From: Penicillium oxalicum
Taxonomy: Eukaryota; Ascomycota; Eurotiomycetes; Eurotiales; Aspergillaceae
DNA: 64,000 bases
Direction: 5' to 3'
NCBI RefSeq assembly: GCF_001723175.1
Contig: NC_064651.1
Coordinates: 1,736,001-1,800,000, forward strand
This document shows, one piece after another, positions 23,856-35,334 of this stretch. The notes beneath the pieces were generated by a model, which made no database searches, was not told the origin of the DNA, and saw nothing but the letters and a program-made list of their open reading frames with translations. How positions within the stretch are numbered: position 1 is the stretch's first letter; each line of letters starts with the position of its first letter. A program made the position numbers and the translations under genes.

Positions 23856-24657
23856 TGGGACAAGGAAGGAATTGTCAGCAGCGATCAAAGGCTCGCCTCG
23901 GAGCCAGTCAAATCACAGGTGCAGTCTTGGGAGTGAAAGTGATGATCTCGAGAAATATGGTGGTGGTGGATTTCTCAAGGACAGTGGGTCTGGACAGTCC
24001 GGGGGTGTTGGGACGGGGTGAGATGGGTGTTGAGGATTATAGATTGAGCGGCAGGGGGGTAGCAGGCGAACATCACTCTGCAGCAGGGCAAATTCGTCTG
24101 TTTGAAACCAGGAAGAACAGACCGAATGAAATTATGTACACCACATGGATCAAAGTGAGGAAATGAGAGAGGGGGGGGAAAACGAAAGGAAAAAAAGGCA
24201 GGGTGGGGGAGGGGGCGAGAGAAGAGCGTGAGACTCCATCCCCAAAGGGAGGTTGTCTCCGAAGGTCGTCCGGGATGACCGCAGGCCTAAGGCCAAAAAG
24301 AGTTTAAACTGACTCGCCGATTCGTCAATTCGCCAGTTGGTCCTCGTCACTCCTCACTCTTTGGCGCGGGATTAACGTGACTCCCAACCACTGGCCGCCG
24401 AGTCCTCACATGCGCCGACCCACTTCCTGATTGATTCCTTCGCTGTGCTTCTCCGTCTCCACTCCGAGTGCGATTGCACAGTACCCACGCATCATCCTCG
24501 CGACCAGCATCCAATTCGCTTTGGTCAAGGTCTGGGACGCCCAACTCATTCGATCTCGAGCGTCAACTCTATACCCCCGTCTTTGCCACCGACCGTCCCT
24601 TCTCGTCCGCTTCTCCGTATCCCCCTCATCCTGGTCTTCTTCATTCCACCCAAGACC
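23856..24657. other. Divergent promoter region between the PAQR gene and THOC5
   Basis: About 800 bases with G-rich runs near 24160-24220 and a C/T-rich leader before the start at 24658. No supported gene. Confidence 0.6.
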
Positions 24658-25471
24658 ATGGCCATCGGCGAAATCGTCACCGATGACTCGCTGCTGCCGG
24701 TGCTCGGCACCAGCGCCGAGACGCTGGCGCAATGCCAGCAGTTGCTCGCCCTGGTGAACCCGGATAATGTTCCGAGAGAGTCGGCTGGACTGAAGGAACT
24801 CTCACTGGCCGTCTCCAAGCAACAAAAGATTCTCTTTGCGAGGCTGGCGCAGTTGCGGGGACAGAATCGTGATGCAATTTTTCGGGTGCGCGACACCAAG
24901 CACGCCACTGCCGAGGCCCGCCAGGAGATCGACCGGCTCCATCTCCAATTACAAAACTTGTACTACGAGCAAAAGCATCTGACGGGCGAGATCGCCGCCT
25001 GTGAATCATACGAGTGAGTGCGAATTGTTCTTGGGAAAGAATGAGCTTCTGCTGGGCTTGGTCCCCTTCGACGGCCCAATCTGACTCGAGCCTCTTTGTT
25101 CCTGCTAGTCACAATTACCTGTCGCTCCCCTTGATTCCAGTGGAGGAATTCCTGGAGTTGTTCCCCGAACACCGCGAATCCAGTGAACATGACCTCATGG
25201 TCGCGCGCATCAACCATGAACACAGTGAGCGCGAGAAGCTCGAGCAGGCTCGACAGGAGCTTTTGAAACGCAAGCAAGCTTTGATCGCAGAGAACAAGAA
25301 GCGCAAGGACGACCTGGCCAACCTGGATCAGGATCTGGAGAAATTCATTGACGTGAGTTCCTTGTGTCTCTTTCATCTCCGTTGACCTCCTCTGTGTGTC
25401 TTCCGTCTCGCTAACGTTCGTTCTCCCAGGCTGCTAAACCGATCCAGAAAATCTTTGAGAAGGAATATTAA
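24658..25471 (+). CDS. THOC5: THO complex subunit 5-like coiled-coil protein
   Basis: THO/TREX subunit acting in mRNP assembly and export in the nucleus. Exons 24658-25013, 25109-25352 and 25430-25471 encode 213 residues. Family features are the coiled coil across HATAEARQEIDRLHLQLQNL and LYYEQKHLTGEIAACESYDH, the conserved YLSLPLIPVEEFLELFPEH segment, and a second helix rich in Glu/Lys (SEREKLEQARQELLKRKQAL). The last exon is only 13 codons (AAKPIQKIFEKEY). The fungal protein is much shorter than the metazoan THOC5 and corresponds to its N-terminal part. Both introns have standard GT-AG ends, and the GA|T split codon restores D in the conserved DHNYLSLPLIP. Confidence 0.88.
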
Positions 25472-25950
25472 AGATGCGCTTGTGGCCGAGACCGCAAGCG
25501 TCAACACAAACTGACTTCATTGGGCTGGCGTTCTCTCAAAATAAAACAATTAGATACCCTTTTTGACTGCGTCTCATGAGTCTACATTTTTCTTTTGTCG
25601 TTTCACTTCAATCTATGATATCCGGGGTTGGAAATCTGGACAATACTTGATACACCCATGTCAATCATCTAAGCTAGGCTCTGTCAAGTAGTTTGTAATC
25701 CTTCCATGAAGCCTTTGCTCCGCCCATTCTTTACTTGGTCGACGACTAGAGAGTTGCCAAATGAATCACAGGAGGCCCCCCTCATACTTCCATGCGGAGA
25801 AACGATTTGCTGCTCCCGTCCGGGACCACCTCTCGGCGTTCCTCCCCTACTCCGCCTTCAACTCCCCCAACTTCGCATCGGCGAACTTCCCCAAAGACGG
25901 CATCGTGCTCGAGGAAGTAGAGCTTTGAGGTGCAGAAGAATGTCACAATA
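25472..25950 (+). other. Intergenic region upstream of PIG-S
   Basis: About 480 bases holding the end of the THOC5 transcript and the PIG-S promoter. No gene seen. Confidence 0.6.
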
Positions 25951-27715
25951 ATGACCGGCCAAACTGGAGACCACGAGTCTCCCCAAAAATCACCTCCCTT
26001 AAACACCACCGGTCATTCAGTCAGCGCCCAACGCGTCCCACCTCCCGAGACCCCCGAGGCCATCCAAACTCGCTTCCGAGTCATTGCTGCTTTTTGGATC
26101 GTGATCATTTTCTTGGGCTTTCCGATATGGTGGAAGACAACGTCGATATATCGGGCACATCTGCCTATTCAGGACATGGTAGATTGGGCGGATGGAAAGG
26201 TAATTGCTTTCACTTCGGTGTCGAGATCTATTGCGCGCTTCATGCTGATGATCGAGAGATTTCGAATAGACATGCCGTCCCGTCTTCCCCCTTGAGATCC
26301 AGATGGCTGCCCCGGCGATGCAATTGCCTGAATCACAGCATCTTGTGCGTACAACACAGCATGCGCTCGATGACCTGAATGAATTTGCCGCCCATCACCT
26401 TCGTCTCAAGCTGGCAAATGCGACCGGTCCTTCAGATGATGCGACACCTGTGGTCGGGCAGATCATGCACGACGGACCCGATACAGCGTTGGTTGTTCGT
26501 GTGCTATCAGAGGAGGGTTTGGCGGCGCCTAGATCGGAGCTGCATGCTGAGACGACTCAACTGGATATCTTCTATCCACCAAGTCAGGTGCCGGTTCCCT
26601 CGTCCTCCAATCCGGCTTTGTCTGTGTTTATTGCGGAAGAACTGCAGCGTCTATACAGCGAGGAGAAGGCCACTATTGCCCACATCCTCTCCGGTGACAA
26701 GTCGGGTCCCGACTCAGAAGGCATCAGTCGAAGATTACGTCGGTCTATGAAGTATGCTGATACCTACCACCTTTCATTTTCCTTGTTCACCCCTGGTGCG
26801 GCTCCGTCTTCATGGGACATTGAGCGTGCTGTGCAGGAGTATCTGGCTCCTCTGCTCTTTGCATTCAGTCCCATCAGCAATTTTACCATCGACACTCAGG
26901 TCCAGCTGTATGCAAAATTCTCGCCGATGGCTCCGCCGCCGGTGTATGATGAGGCCGAGTCGGCGTGGACCCTGAAGAAGGAAGACCTCAGCGCGTTTGT
27001 CAACGCCGCCGAGTGGCCCCTGAACCCCAGCATTGGAAACGGGCCGACGCTCAACTTCATTCTCTACGTCCCCGATCCCTCTCAATCGCCCATGGTGGTC
27101 AAGGAAAACCACGCCTCAAGTTGGATCATCCCTCAGTGGGGTGGTGTCTTCCTCCTCAATCCGCCCCTGGAGACAATCGGCTCGAGCGGCAGTAAGATCA
27201 ATCCAGGTCATCTGTCGCAGGATGCGCTCCGTCCGGCATTCATGACCTTTTCCCATCAGCTTCTCACTCTTCTGGGCACTCCAACCTCGCCTGCATCCCT
27301 TCCTCTTCGTCTGCAATCTCTCATTCGAGTCCGTGCCGCCGCACTGCTCTTGTCCGCCTCATCTACCATGGGCTCCCTGGCGCGTCTCACAGAATCCCTT
27401 CCCTCGATCCCCATTCCCGCCACCGTGGCAGCGTCCGTTTCCAAAACCCTTTCCCACCTCTCGGCCACTTGTACGCACTTGCGCGAGGGCCGTTTTGCTG
27501 CGGCTCTGGCCACTGCCCGCATTGCCGAGTCCGAGGCGGAGCGCAGCTTTTTCGAGAAGAGTATGGTTGGTCAAGTATATTTCCCAGATGAGCACAAGGT
27601 CGCCGTGTATCTACCCTTGTTGGGCCCTGTGGGAGTCCCATTGATTGTCAGTTTGTTGAAAGAAGTCAAGCGACTTGTTGCCGGTTGGAAAGCAGGGAGA
27701 GTCTCCAAAGCGTAA
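25951..27715 (+). CDS. GPI17: GPI transamidase subunit PIG-S/Gpi17
   Basis: Component of the ER GPI transamidase, which attaches GPI anchors to secreted precursors. Exons 25951-26199 and 26270-27715, with a 70-nt intron, encode 564 residues, the usual size. An N-terminal membrane segment (RVIAAFWIVIIFLGFPIWW) is followed by KTTSIYRAHLPIQDMVDWAD. Splicing generates TCRPVFPLEIQ, the conserved entry to the lumenal domain. The lumenal part includes ILYVPDPSQSPM and SWIIPQWGGVFLLNPP. A second membrane helix lies near the C-terminus (VYLPLLGPVGVPLIVSLLKE). This topology of two terminal helices with a large lumenal domain is characteristic of the family. Confidence 0.93.
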
Positions 27716-28069
27716 AGTTTACTGCATTGTCATGGAATATGATATGCGTTTTTTCCCCTTGGTTTCTTTTTGTATTTGGTCATTTGGGGTTTCTCTTATA
27801 TACATTTTCTGAAGCTGGTAGCTTAGAATCTCTCTACACAATCAAAATGGGGAATCAGAGTAGGGAACCTTTGTATCTTTGAGTCTATGTGTTCAAGGAG
27901 AAGAAGGCCGAATCGAACGGAATGTGAAAATGAGAAGCATCTTATTAGGTTGAGGTACATGATGGGAATCTTAAGTGAATGATCAATTCTAAAACGAGGG
28001 TACCAAGACCTGGTATGCCAAAAAAGGACAACCCCCCCCCCCTGTGTCCCCTGAAAGACATGGATATCC
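27716..28069. other. Convergent 3' intergenic region
   Basis: About 350 bases between two stop codons. It includes a C10 run near 28033 and AT-rich sequence. No gene. Confidence 0.6.
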
Positions 28070-29251
28070 TCACAATTTCACTTCTGTAAACTTGTGAGTC
28101 AGATTTTCCCTCGAACTTCCGAATCCAACCGCCTGAACGAGGTCCGAAAAAGTCGTATCCGGACGCGAGATACTCCCCGGATACGGCTCTGGCCCCAAGA
28201 ACTTTCTCGACTGTGAGAACGCTCCCGGCGGAGAATACACCTTGATACTCTCCGTGCTGGGCTGACGCTGAGGCGGCGGAGTCCCCGGGACTTGCGCCTG
28301 CAGCTGCGGAACGGGGGGTACGTCTCTCTCCGTGGGCCGTGGTTGACCTGAAAACAAGCTGCGGACGCGAGATCCGGTCCGTTGCAGCATGGACCGACTG
28401 CTGATGGACGAGCGTCCTCCGGCTGAGGACCGCAGGAGGAAGTCGGTTCGATAGGAGTTTTCTTCGTTGGGGATGGGGCCGGATATTCCTAGGACGGCGC
28501 CGGAGGAGGAGCGGTTGGACCAGTGTAGGCCTGATTTGGGGTCGTACTTTTGAAGAGCCTTCTTCTGGGCGCGGCGACGAAGGCAGGCTGTAATGAGCAG
28601 GCAGAGGATGGCACCGAAGAGGGCGCCGGGGAAGAATCCTGCGATGATGGCGTTGGTGGGAAATGCGTTGCAGGTTGTTGGGAGCGCTGCAACAGCGGTG
28701 GATGTATTGGTGCCCGTCGAGGTGGGCGAAGCAACGGGGGCAACGACGGGCGTGATAGTCACTGAACTACTTTCTGTAGCAGATGACGGACTTGCGGATG
28801 AGGTCGTATTTGAGGAAGTTGCGGTGCGCGAGGTATCCTTGTTCAAGGCGCAGATGTTGCCTGCCTGGCATGTGTATCCAAGTGGACAGCAGGCATTGCC
28901 GCATGTGGAAAGAGTGGCAGTGAGATTGGTTGTTTTGATAGGATTTTTGGGATGAGTACTCGCGTCTTGTGCCTTGATGTCGCAGACAATTGGAGAAATG
29001 TAGTCACAGCTCGCTCCAGCTGGACAGCAGATGGCTGAGCTGGCGTTGTCCAGGCTGATACAGGTGGACGTGGAGGGACAGCAGAAGTTGTCTGGAAGTC
29101 CACTACCACATGTGTTGTACGAGACCGGACAAGATTCTGACCCTCGAGTGAAGAGATTAGGAGTCTCAGCTGGCCAGCCATAGCTTGGTTGAATCTTGTA
29201 CAATAGGTTCACGAGCAGCAATATCGTAGTCTGTCTTGTGGTCAGAGCCAT
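28070..29251 (-). CDS. Cysteine-rich single-pass membrane protein, possible surface sensor
   Basis: One exon, 393 residues from the ATG at 29251; the frame extends further upstream but without an ATG. A signal peptide is evident (MALTTRQTTILLLVNLLYKI). The ectodomain has paired-Cys segments (CPVSYNTCGSGLPDNFCCP, AICCPAGASCDY, CGNACCPLGYTC), then a Ser/Thr-rich, probably O-glycosylated linker of about 60 residues. One transmembrane helix (AIIAGFFPGALFGAILCLLI) ends in a basic stop (LRRRAQKK), followed by a Ser/Pro-rich cytoplasmic tail of about 150 residues. The layout is like fungal wall-stress sensors of the Mid2/Wsc kind, but the Cys pattern is not WSC. The sensor role is inference from architecture only. 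Confidence 0.8.
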   Translation of the reverse strand: MALTTRQTTILLLVNLLYKIQPSYGWPAETPNLFTRGSESCPVSYNTCGSGLPDNFCCPSTSTCISLDNASSAICCPAGASCDYISPIVCDIKAQDASTHPKNPIKTTNLTATLSTCGNACCPLGYTCQAGNICALNKDTSRTATSSNTTSSASPSSATESSSVTITPVVAPVASPTSTGTNTSTAVAALPTTCNAFPTNAIIAGFFPGALFGAILCLLITACLRRRAQKKALQKYDPKSGLHWSNRSSSGAVLGISGPIPNEENSYRTDFLLRSSAGGRSSISSRSMLQRTGSRVRSLFSGQPRPTERDVPPVPQLQAQVPGTPPPQRQPSTESIKVYSPPGAFSQSRKFLGPEPYPGSISRPDTTFSDLVQAVGFGSSRENLTHKFTEVKL

Positions 29252-29967
29252 GGCGGTTATGACCAACTTGTCAATGCAGAGAAACTCGATATCGATCAGA
29301 GTCTGGCTCGATGATGTTGCATGCAAATGGAAAGTATGCAAGAGGAGATTTGTAAATACAAATTTGAGAGAGCAGACTTCAACCAGTATCTGGGAAGGGT
29401 GTCACGCAGAATGAGTTGGAAGATGTGGAAGCAGAGAATTCAATAGCAGTGACTAGAAAAGAGGTCCGTAGGCAACCAATCCTCGCAGCAGGCTGATACG
29501 AATGAGCCTTGCGAGGCTTGATTGGCAAACAAGACAAAGCACGACCTACGATCAAAGGCATTCACCTCATCGGTTGCTGTCTTCAAAGGCTGCTGTTTCT
29601 ATTCATGGTGCATTGTACGCGCCGGGATCACCAATGAAGGACGACCGCCGCGTTTCAGGATGGGCTGCATGACTCTGAAGATACATCCCTGCGGGCGCTA
29701 ATACTCAATATCTCGTCTGCAGAAATGAGCCAACCTCGACCACGGCCACCAATTTCAAACTGGCAGGTTGATGACCGGGCGATGAATGGGCGCTTAAACA
29801 GATGAACGAGTACTTCAGCAAACCGCTGATTGGCTGCATTATGTCAGCACTACTAGTCCCAATCAGGCAATGCATCGGCAGGGAAATTATTCTTCATTTG
29901 GCTGTTATCGCGGGAGCTCGATTCACCTCTGCTTGGGCACATCGCACAATCCCTCCCCTTCCACAAC
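29252..29967. other. Divergent promoter region
   Basis: About 715 bases between the cysteine-rich surface protein and the mitochondrial ribosomal protein gene. No coding sequence supported. Confidence 0.6.
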
Positions 29968-31127
29968 ATGTTCAGCCGACTCGTCAGGCCGAGCGCTTTG
30001 CGCGCGGCGTCATTCCAGGTCTGTCTTGCCGGGCGAATGTCTCGGGGGAAGCGTCCCCTTCCCCACCGGTCCTCTGCCAACATGCGCGTTGCGGAACAAC
30101 AGACTGATCGTGTCGCCTGTGTCTAGACACCTACCTCCGCCCTGCGATTCCAGACCCGTGCCCTGCACCGTATCCCTCAATTGCAGCACGATGCTTATTA
30201 CAAGGAGAATGGTATCCCGGAATTCATGTCTCCAGAGGCCTTCGACTTTGCTTGGACGCAATACCAGACCCTCCTCGTTGATAAGCTCAACCTCTTGACA
30301 CAAGGTCAGAGACCCGTTTGAGCTGCTCAATTCCCTTCTCCCCGACCATGGAAGAGATTGGAGACACTCCCGCAGTGATGGTGATGCTAATCGTTGTGTA
30401 GACACCGTCGATGCGGACGCCAAGCCTGGAGAGTTGCTGGTCAAGTACTCCAAGCGCCCGGAGATGGCCTCGGTGTTCAACTATGCTTCCATGGCGCACA
30501 ACAACCACTTCTTCTTCAACTGCCTTGTCAGTACTTTTGTACCCCGGAATTGGACAATTGTTCGCTTTTTCGCTAACATGTCTCTGCTGCCCGCAGTCCC
30601 CCACTACCACCAAGATCCCCGAGAAGTTCGCCAAGGACATCGTTGACACCTGCTCCTCCGTCGAGTCCCTGAAGATGGATTTCCTGGCCACTGCCAACGC
30701 CATGTTCGGCCCCGGTTTTGTCTGGCTGGCTAAGAACCTGGAGCGCGAGGGCCTGATGCAAATCTTCTGCACATACAACGCCGGTTCGCCCTACCCAGCC
30801 GCCCACTCCCGACGTCAGCCCGTTGACATGGCCACCCACTCCCCCGACGCGCCCCTCGGCAACCAGTTCGCTGGCTCTATGGGTGCTCACTCCCAGAACC
30901 AGAAGAGCCTCGCTCCCGGTGCCATTGACGTGCAGCCTATTCTGTGCGTGAACACTTGGGAGCACGCGTGGATGATGGACTACGGCATTGCAGGCAAGGA
31001 GGAGTACCTTGAGCGATGGTGGGATCGAATCAACTGGGATGTCGTGTTTGACAACTATAACGCGATCAGCTCAGTAAAGGGTGCGCGCAGCTCCGTCACC
31101 CGCGACCGAAGCCTGAGCATGCTTTAG
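29968..31127 (+). CDS. Mitochondrial small ribosomal subunit protein of the Fe/Mn-SOD-like family (mS42/mS43)
   Basis: Four exons, 29968-30018, 30127-30304, 30402-30526 and 30597-31127, encode 294 residues. The first exon gives an Arg/Ser-rich mitochondrial presequence (MFSRLVRPSALRAASFQ), and the second continues with ALRFQTRALHRIPQL. The fold is that of superoxide dismutase: an N-terminal helical hairpin, then the C-terminal domain. The usual metal-site motif DVWEHAYY reads NTWEHAWM here, so the ligand Asp is replaced by Asn, as expected for the non-enzymatic mitoribosomal paralogues (yeast Rsm26 and Mrp1). A long insertion with low complexity (HSRRQPVDMATHSPDAPLG) is also typical of those proteins. 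I cannot decide between mS42 and mS43 by eye. Confidence 0.87.
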
Positions 31128-31474
31128 GCGGCAAACGGTACAAAAAGACGATGCGCGTCATGTTTGGATAATTGTACAATATATACACACTTCTTTTTTT
31201 CTTGGTCTACTTTCCATATTCTTGTCCTGTCATTCTTAACGTTTTCCTAGAGAAGATATTGCAGTACCCAGGCATGAATCGGGCTGAACCCTGTACAGAC
31301 TCTGTATTGCTTCGCTGGACCCCGTATAAAATATATACTTGCAGTCTGTAAGAGATTTCTATACAAAGCGCTCGGCTCCTCTGACTATTCACTAATATAC
31401 AAATTGGTTGACCTCATCCAGCCCAAGGTCATTCACACTGGTCTTGAGCGCCACGACTGAACTCCGGCCGATTT
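31128..31474. other. Convergent 3' intergenic region
   Basis: About 350 AT-rich bases between two stop codons; untranslated ends only. Confidence 0.6.
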
Positions 31475-32290
31475 TTACTGACCCTGTGTATGAGTCTCCC
31501 GAATGCGCTTCTCAAAGGCCTCAATCATAACACTGGCCATATGGCCTTCCACAGCCCCCATGATCTTGGCATGCATCTGATTCCGAAATTCAAATCGCAC
31601 TTCCAAGGTCACCTTAGTCTGCGGTCCACCCGGCGCATCCACAGGAGCCAGAGGCGACAACCTCCACTGCGTATCAAGGTACTCGAAAATCCCTTCCGTC
31701 GCGCCAGGAAAAAAGCTGCTCAGGCCAGATGACGAAGACGCACCGCTTCGACCAGCGCCCTTTGCCTCGCCGAATTTGGCTCCGCTCTTTGCCTCAACGA
31801 TCCAATTCACAGGGTCGCAGGTCACCAGCGACGTAAAAGTCTCGCTTAGCGGCCCATATCCCACCGTCAGATAGGCTTGGATCGGGTAGCCGGTTTCCGG
31901 ATCGCGAGCCGTCACGGTAGATTCATTGAGAAAGGGGAGAAATTGCGAGTATGACTCGACAGAGGAGATCACTTTGAAGAGGAGGGCGGGAGAGTAGGGT
32001 AATGTGCGGGTGGCTGTGAGGACGCGCTTGGGCGGTTCATTACCCCCGCTTGGAGACGAGGGTAAGAATGACGAGAGCGAGGGGAGACCGAACAAGCGCG
32101 TTGTCGTATACGTTGGTGTTGGCGCTTTGGACCATGGCACGGTGCGAGCTGGGGAAATTGTGCGAAGGGATCGTGTCGCGGGCTGATCGCGAATTGAAGA
32201 GGCTCCGGCGCCTGGGCGCACACTGGACGCAGATCTCCCGACCGAGAGCGCGGTGCGACATGATAGTCGCTGGCGGCAGACGGGTAACAT
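31475..32290 (-). CDS. COQ10: Coenzyme Q-binding protein COQ10
   Basis: START/polyketide-cyclase-fold protein of the mitochondrial inner membrane that binds coenzyme Q and supports respiration. One exon, 271 residues from the ATG at 32290; the open frame upstream has no ATG. The first about 100 residues are rich in Arg and Ser, as for a mitochondrial presequence (MLPVCRQRLSCRTALSVGRS). The domain begins at RTLPYSPALLFKVISSVESY and continues with SQFLPFLNESTVTARD, then YGPLSETFTSLVTC, and ends with VTLEVRFEFRNQMHAKIMG. A Ser/Gly-rich insertion (GAGRSGASSSSGLSSFFPG) interrupts the domain, as in other filamentous fungi. Confidence 0.92.
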   Translation of the reverse strand: MLPVCRQRLSCRTALSVGRSASSVRPGAGASSIRDQPATRSLRTISPARTVPWSKAPTPTYTTTRLFGLPSLSSFLPSSPSGGNEPPKRVLTATRTLPYSPALLFKVISSVESYSQFLPFLNESTVTARDPETGYPIQAYLTVGYGPLSETFTSLVTCDPVNWIVEAKSGAKFGEAKGAGRSGASSSSGLSSFFPGATEGIFEYLDTQWRLSPLAPVDAPGGPQTKVTLEVRFEFRNQMHAKIMGAVEGHMASVMIEAFEKRIRETHTQGQ

Positions 32291-32596
32291 CCTTGGCTTA
32301 TAGTGAGAGGGTCTGCAACATAAAGGGAGAGAGAAAGTGGACTGGCTCTCGACAGCAGGAAATTCTGGATAAGGAAACACCGGACAATTAAGGTCGCGAT
32401 GATCGGCACCTCCGGCCGAGGCCCGCTTTTGATTGATTACGTCGTTGTAGGCTTTTACCGTGTACAGTACTTGTAGATCGTTGAAAATGTATCAACCTCC
32501 AGACACTTTTGAGTTGTTGAATTTATTGCAGATCAACCGAGGGCTTTGGTTCACAGTGTAACACACTCTATATGCTTGATCTATCATTTAACTGGT
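32291..32596. other. Short intergenic region
   Basis: About 300 bases between the COQ10 start and the end of the transcription factor gene; promoter of COQ10 plus a 3' end. No gene. Confidence 0.6.
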
Positions 32597-35244
32597 TTAA
32601 TTCTCAAACTGCATAGCGTAGCCATTGTCTGGGTACGTCATGAGATCCATGGCCGAGGGCTCAGCGTCCTCTCCTATTTCGAACCACGAGCTGTCCTGAT
32701 GAGCTGGGCCGTAACCAGATACATGAGTATCGTACAGTCCCTAGCAATTCAAAATTTGACAAAATTAACTCGAATCACCAAAGAGCAAATGCAGAAGAAT
32801 CCAAGTCGCGGTGTCACTTACCCAGTCAAGCTGAGCCGGCGTGCTCAGCATCTCTCCAATCACATCGAGAGATGAAAAAGATCCGATCTCACTTGAGCTC
32901 ATTGGAAACATGGGCTGCGGATCATCGGTGAGCAGTCCCGAATTCAGCGTCGATTGGGCGGTCCTGTCGAGGGTAGCTGACTGTAGTTGGGATACTATTT
33001 GATCTGTGCAACATGTGAGTGACTCATTGACATAACTCGTTGGGACATACAATACCTTCTTCGGGTGGTGTTTGTCTTTGTATGTCCCTCATAAGACTCT
33101 CGTTCTTGTGGGGGTGAAGCCTCCCGAGCATGATGCTCAATGCAACAAACGCTCGATGTGTGTCCATGGACCTCCGTCGCTCGTCTTTGAAAATTCGATG
33201 CGTTTCTTCGAGGAGTAATTGAATCTCTGCGCGCTCCTCTGCTTCAAGGCGAGAGGGAGCGTTCTCTTCAGAGCTTTGTGACAGTTCCAGGCAAAGAATC
33301 ATGGCCGAGAGCACAAGATCCGAAGTCTGAAAGGCATTAGCAAAGTATCGATCCGAGCACAGTAAGCCTCCCGGTTGAGATTCAGTCCAAATCTCAATGT
33401 TATGTCGCAATGTCTCTTTTGCAGCAGCGAGGCTGACGGATCTGGAGTAAGCATATTTGGCCTGCAGCTGACCCATGTAGCGGCGGTGAAGTACCTGGCG
33501 TGCCCGTTGATACAACATCTCCAGCGAGTATCGCCGGAAGATTATCGCGGTTGAGGTTGTGAGACTTTGAGCAATGGGCTGCAGGCGTAATATAGGGGGT
33601 AAAGCCTTGTGGGCATCTTCTAAACGACGATCAATGGCGAGAATATCGTCGTAGGACATCGATTCTCGTGAGAAGGCTAGATCGACTACCTGACCAAAGG
33701 CCGACATGAGCCCTGCTTTGGCTCTAACATAGGTGCACCAAGTGAATTCACCATCATCGCTTCGCTGCTGCGGGGGCTCGGTAGTCGCTTGATCAAACTC
33801 CTCGTCGTGCAAATTAGACGGCAACTCTGTGTCGAACTGCCAAGGCTGTATGGTCCGCGGAATTCCCACTTGGAAGGACAACAAAGTGTCCAGTTGACAT
33901 AAACAGGCCCAGAATCGGCGACGCATTTCGCCGTCCCAGAACGACAGATTGGGGTAATGTTTGGCATCCCGGTGATACCCCATCCGCATGGCAAGTCGAA
34001 TGGTCATTGATAGGAGATAGGAGACCCCAACCTGGGCGTCTTGACTCCGATAAAACTCGACCACTGTGTAGAAGAGCAAAGCCTCACACTTGTATCGGCC
34101 TGGTGCAAGATAGTTCGCTTTCACCAAGCACTGGGCTGCACGTTTCCGGTAAACCTCCCAGACAGCGGCGGAGTGTGATAGCTCCGAGGGAAGAGCTTGC
34201 TCGCCTCTATGAAACCAAGAGACCGACAATGCAAGCACGCCGAATAGAAGAGCGATCCACGTGAATGACTTGCTGAAAGGGTCCGTCCAAAACTCCTCAT
34301 ATTGCTTTTGAAAGGTCGGAATGTGAAGAATCACTGTATCACGGCGTTAGCGATGGAAGTCTCTCAAGGGTCTCGAGGGTCTTAGTCCATACCTACAACC
34401 GGCTCTGCAGATTTGAGAAATTTAGACACTAATCGATCAGCCACTGGTCGTGGAGGCATGTCCGCGATCACTTCTTCTTTCGTGATCGGACGAGATATTC
34501 CCAGCAGCAAGGCGGGAGATGGCCCTTCCCCCAAAGCCTCTTCAGGCTCTTCATTGTCTGAGAAACCATGATTGATCAAGTGTTCTTTCACACCATGAAT
34601 CTGATTATATTTCGAATTTAAGGTCAGTGCTCCACGTATGTCCTCGCCCCCGAGACGCTGAAGGTTAATGGCTGCGGACCACTCACCTCTTGCAGAATTG
34701 TACGCCAGTCAGAGCTGTCAATATAACTGATCTCTTCATTCCTGACAAGCAAAGTTCCCGAGTCCGGGGGGGATTCTCTTGTCTTTGCCTCATCGAGCGA
34801 GGGCGAGCTGTTGTCGATCTCTCCAACATCGACGGCAGTCTCACTGGATTTCTTCTGAGCCAACGACATCACCAAATTCTCCAAGTGCTGAAGACGGTCT
34901 TGAATGTGTTGTGGGACTTGTACGCTCATGATAGGCCTTGCCCCGAGGACCAGGGCCTGTATAGGCGCATGTTCCGGCCTCACCACGCTTCTTACAATTG
35001 GTACATGGAAATGAACGATCGCATTTCAGCCTATGGGGTCAGGAAATCAGTATGCAAATCCATACAAGCCAAGCCAAATCACACCGGGGGCTGCACAAGG
35101 GGATCTGAGTGAAGAAGAATGTCTCGCTTACTTTTTCGATCTGCAGCTTATACATGAGAGCTTGACCCGCGTCCTCTTCCTCAACGCAGGCGTGGATGTA
35201 TCCGCATTCTGCGGGTCCCGCAAACTCGCGAGCAGGTCAGCCAT
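32597..35244 (-). CDS. Zn2Cys6 transcription factor with fungal-specific TF domain, frameshifted after the zinc cluster
   Basis: Six exons in minus-strand order: 35244-35132, 35030-34687, 34600-34393, 34333-33056, 33003-32822 and 32740-32597. All junctions are GT-AG and in phase, giving about 755 residues once one base is discounted. The zinc cluster is complete: C31-x2-C34-x6-C41-x5-C47-x2-C50-x8-C59, with an intron between CRSKK and LKC. After GPGPRGKAYHERTSPT the frame breaks: near 34903-34914 one surplus base separates the cluster from the coiled coil IQDRLQHLENLVMSLAQ. Read literally, translation stops at 34843-34841 after about 100 residues. The middle homology region is present (ILHIPTFQKQYEEFWTD, then GVSYLLSMTIRLAMRMGYHR). 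The adjacent lipid-activation and aminotransferase genes on the same strand are possible targets; that is inference. Confidence 0.85.
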
Positions 35245-35334
35245 CGGGCGGGGAATGCCAAGCTTATCGATTGATCAAGTGGTTACGCTGTGCAACAGTG
35301 GACTGGTGCCAGTCAATGTACAGTGTAGAGGTTA

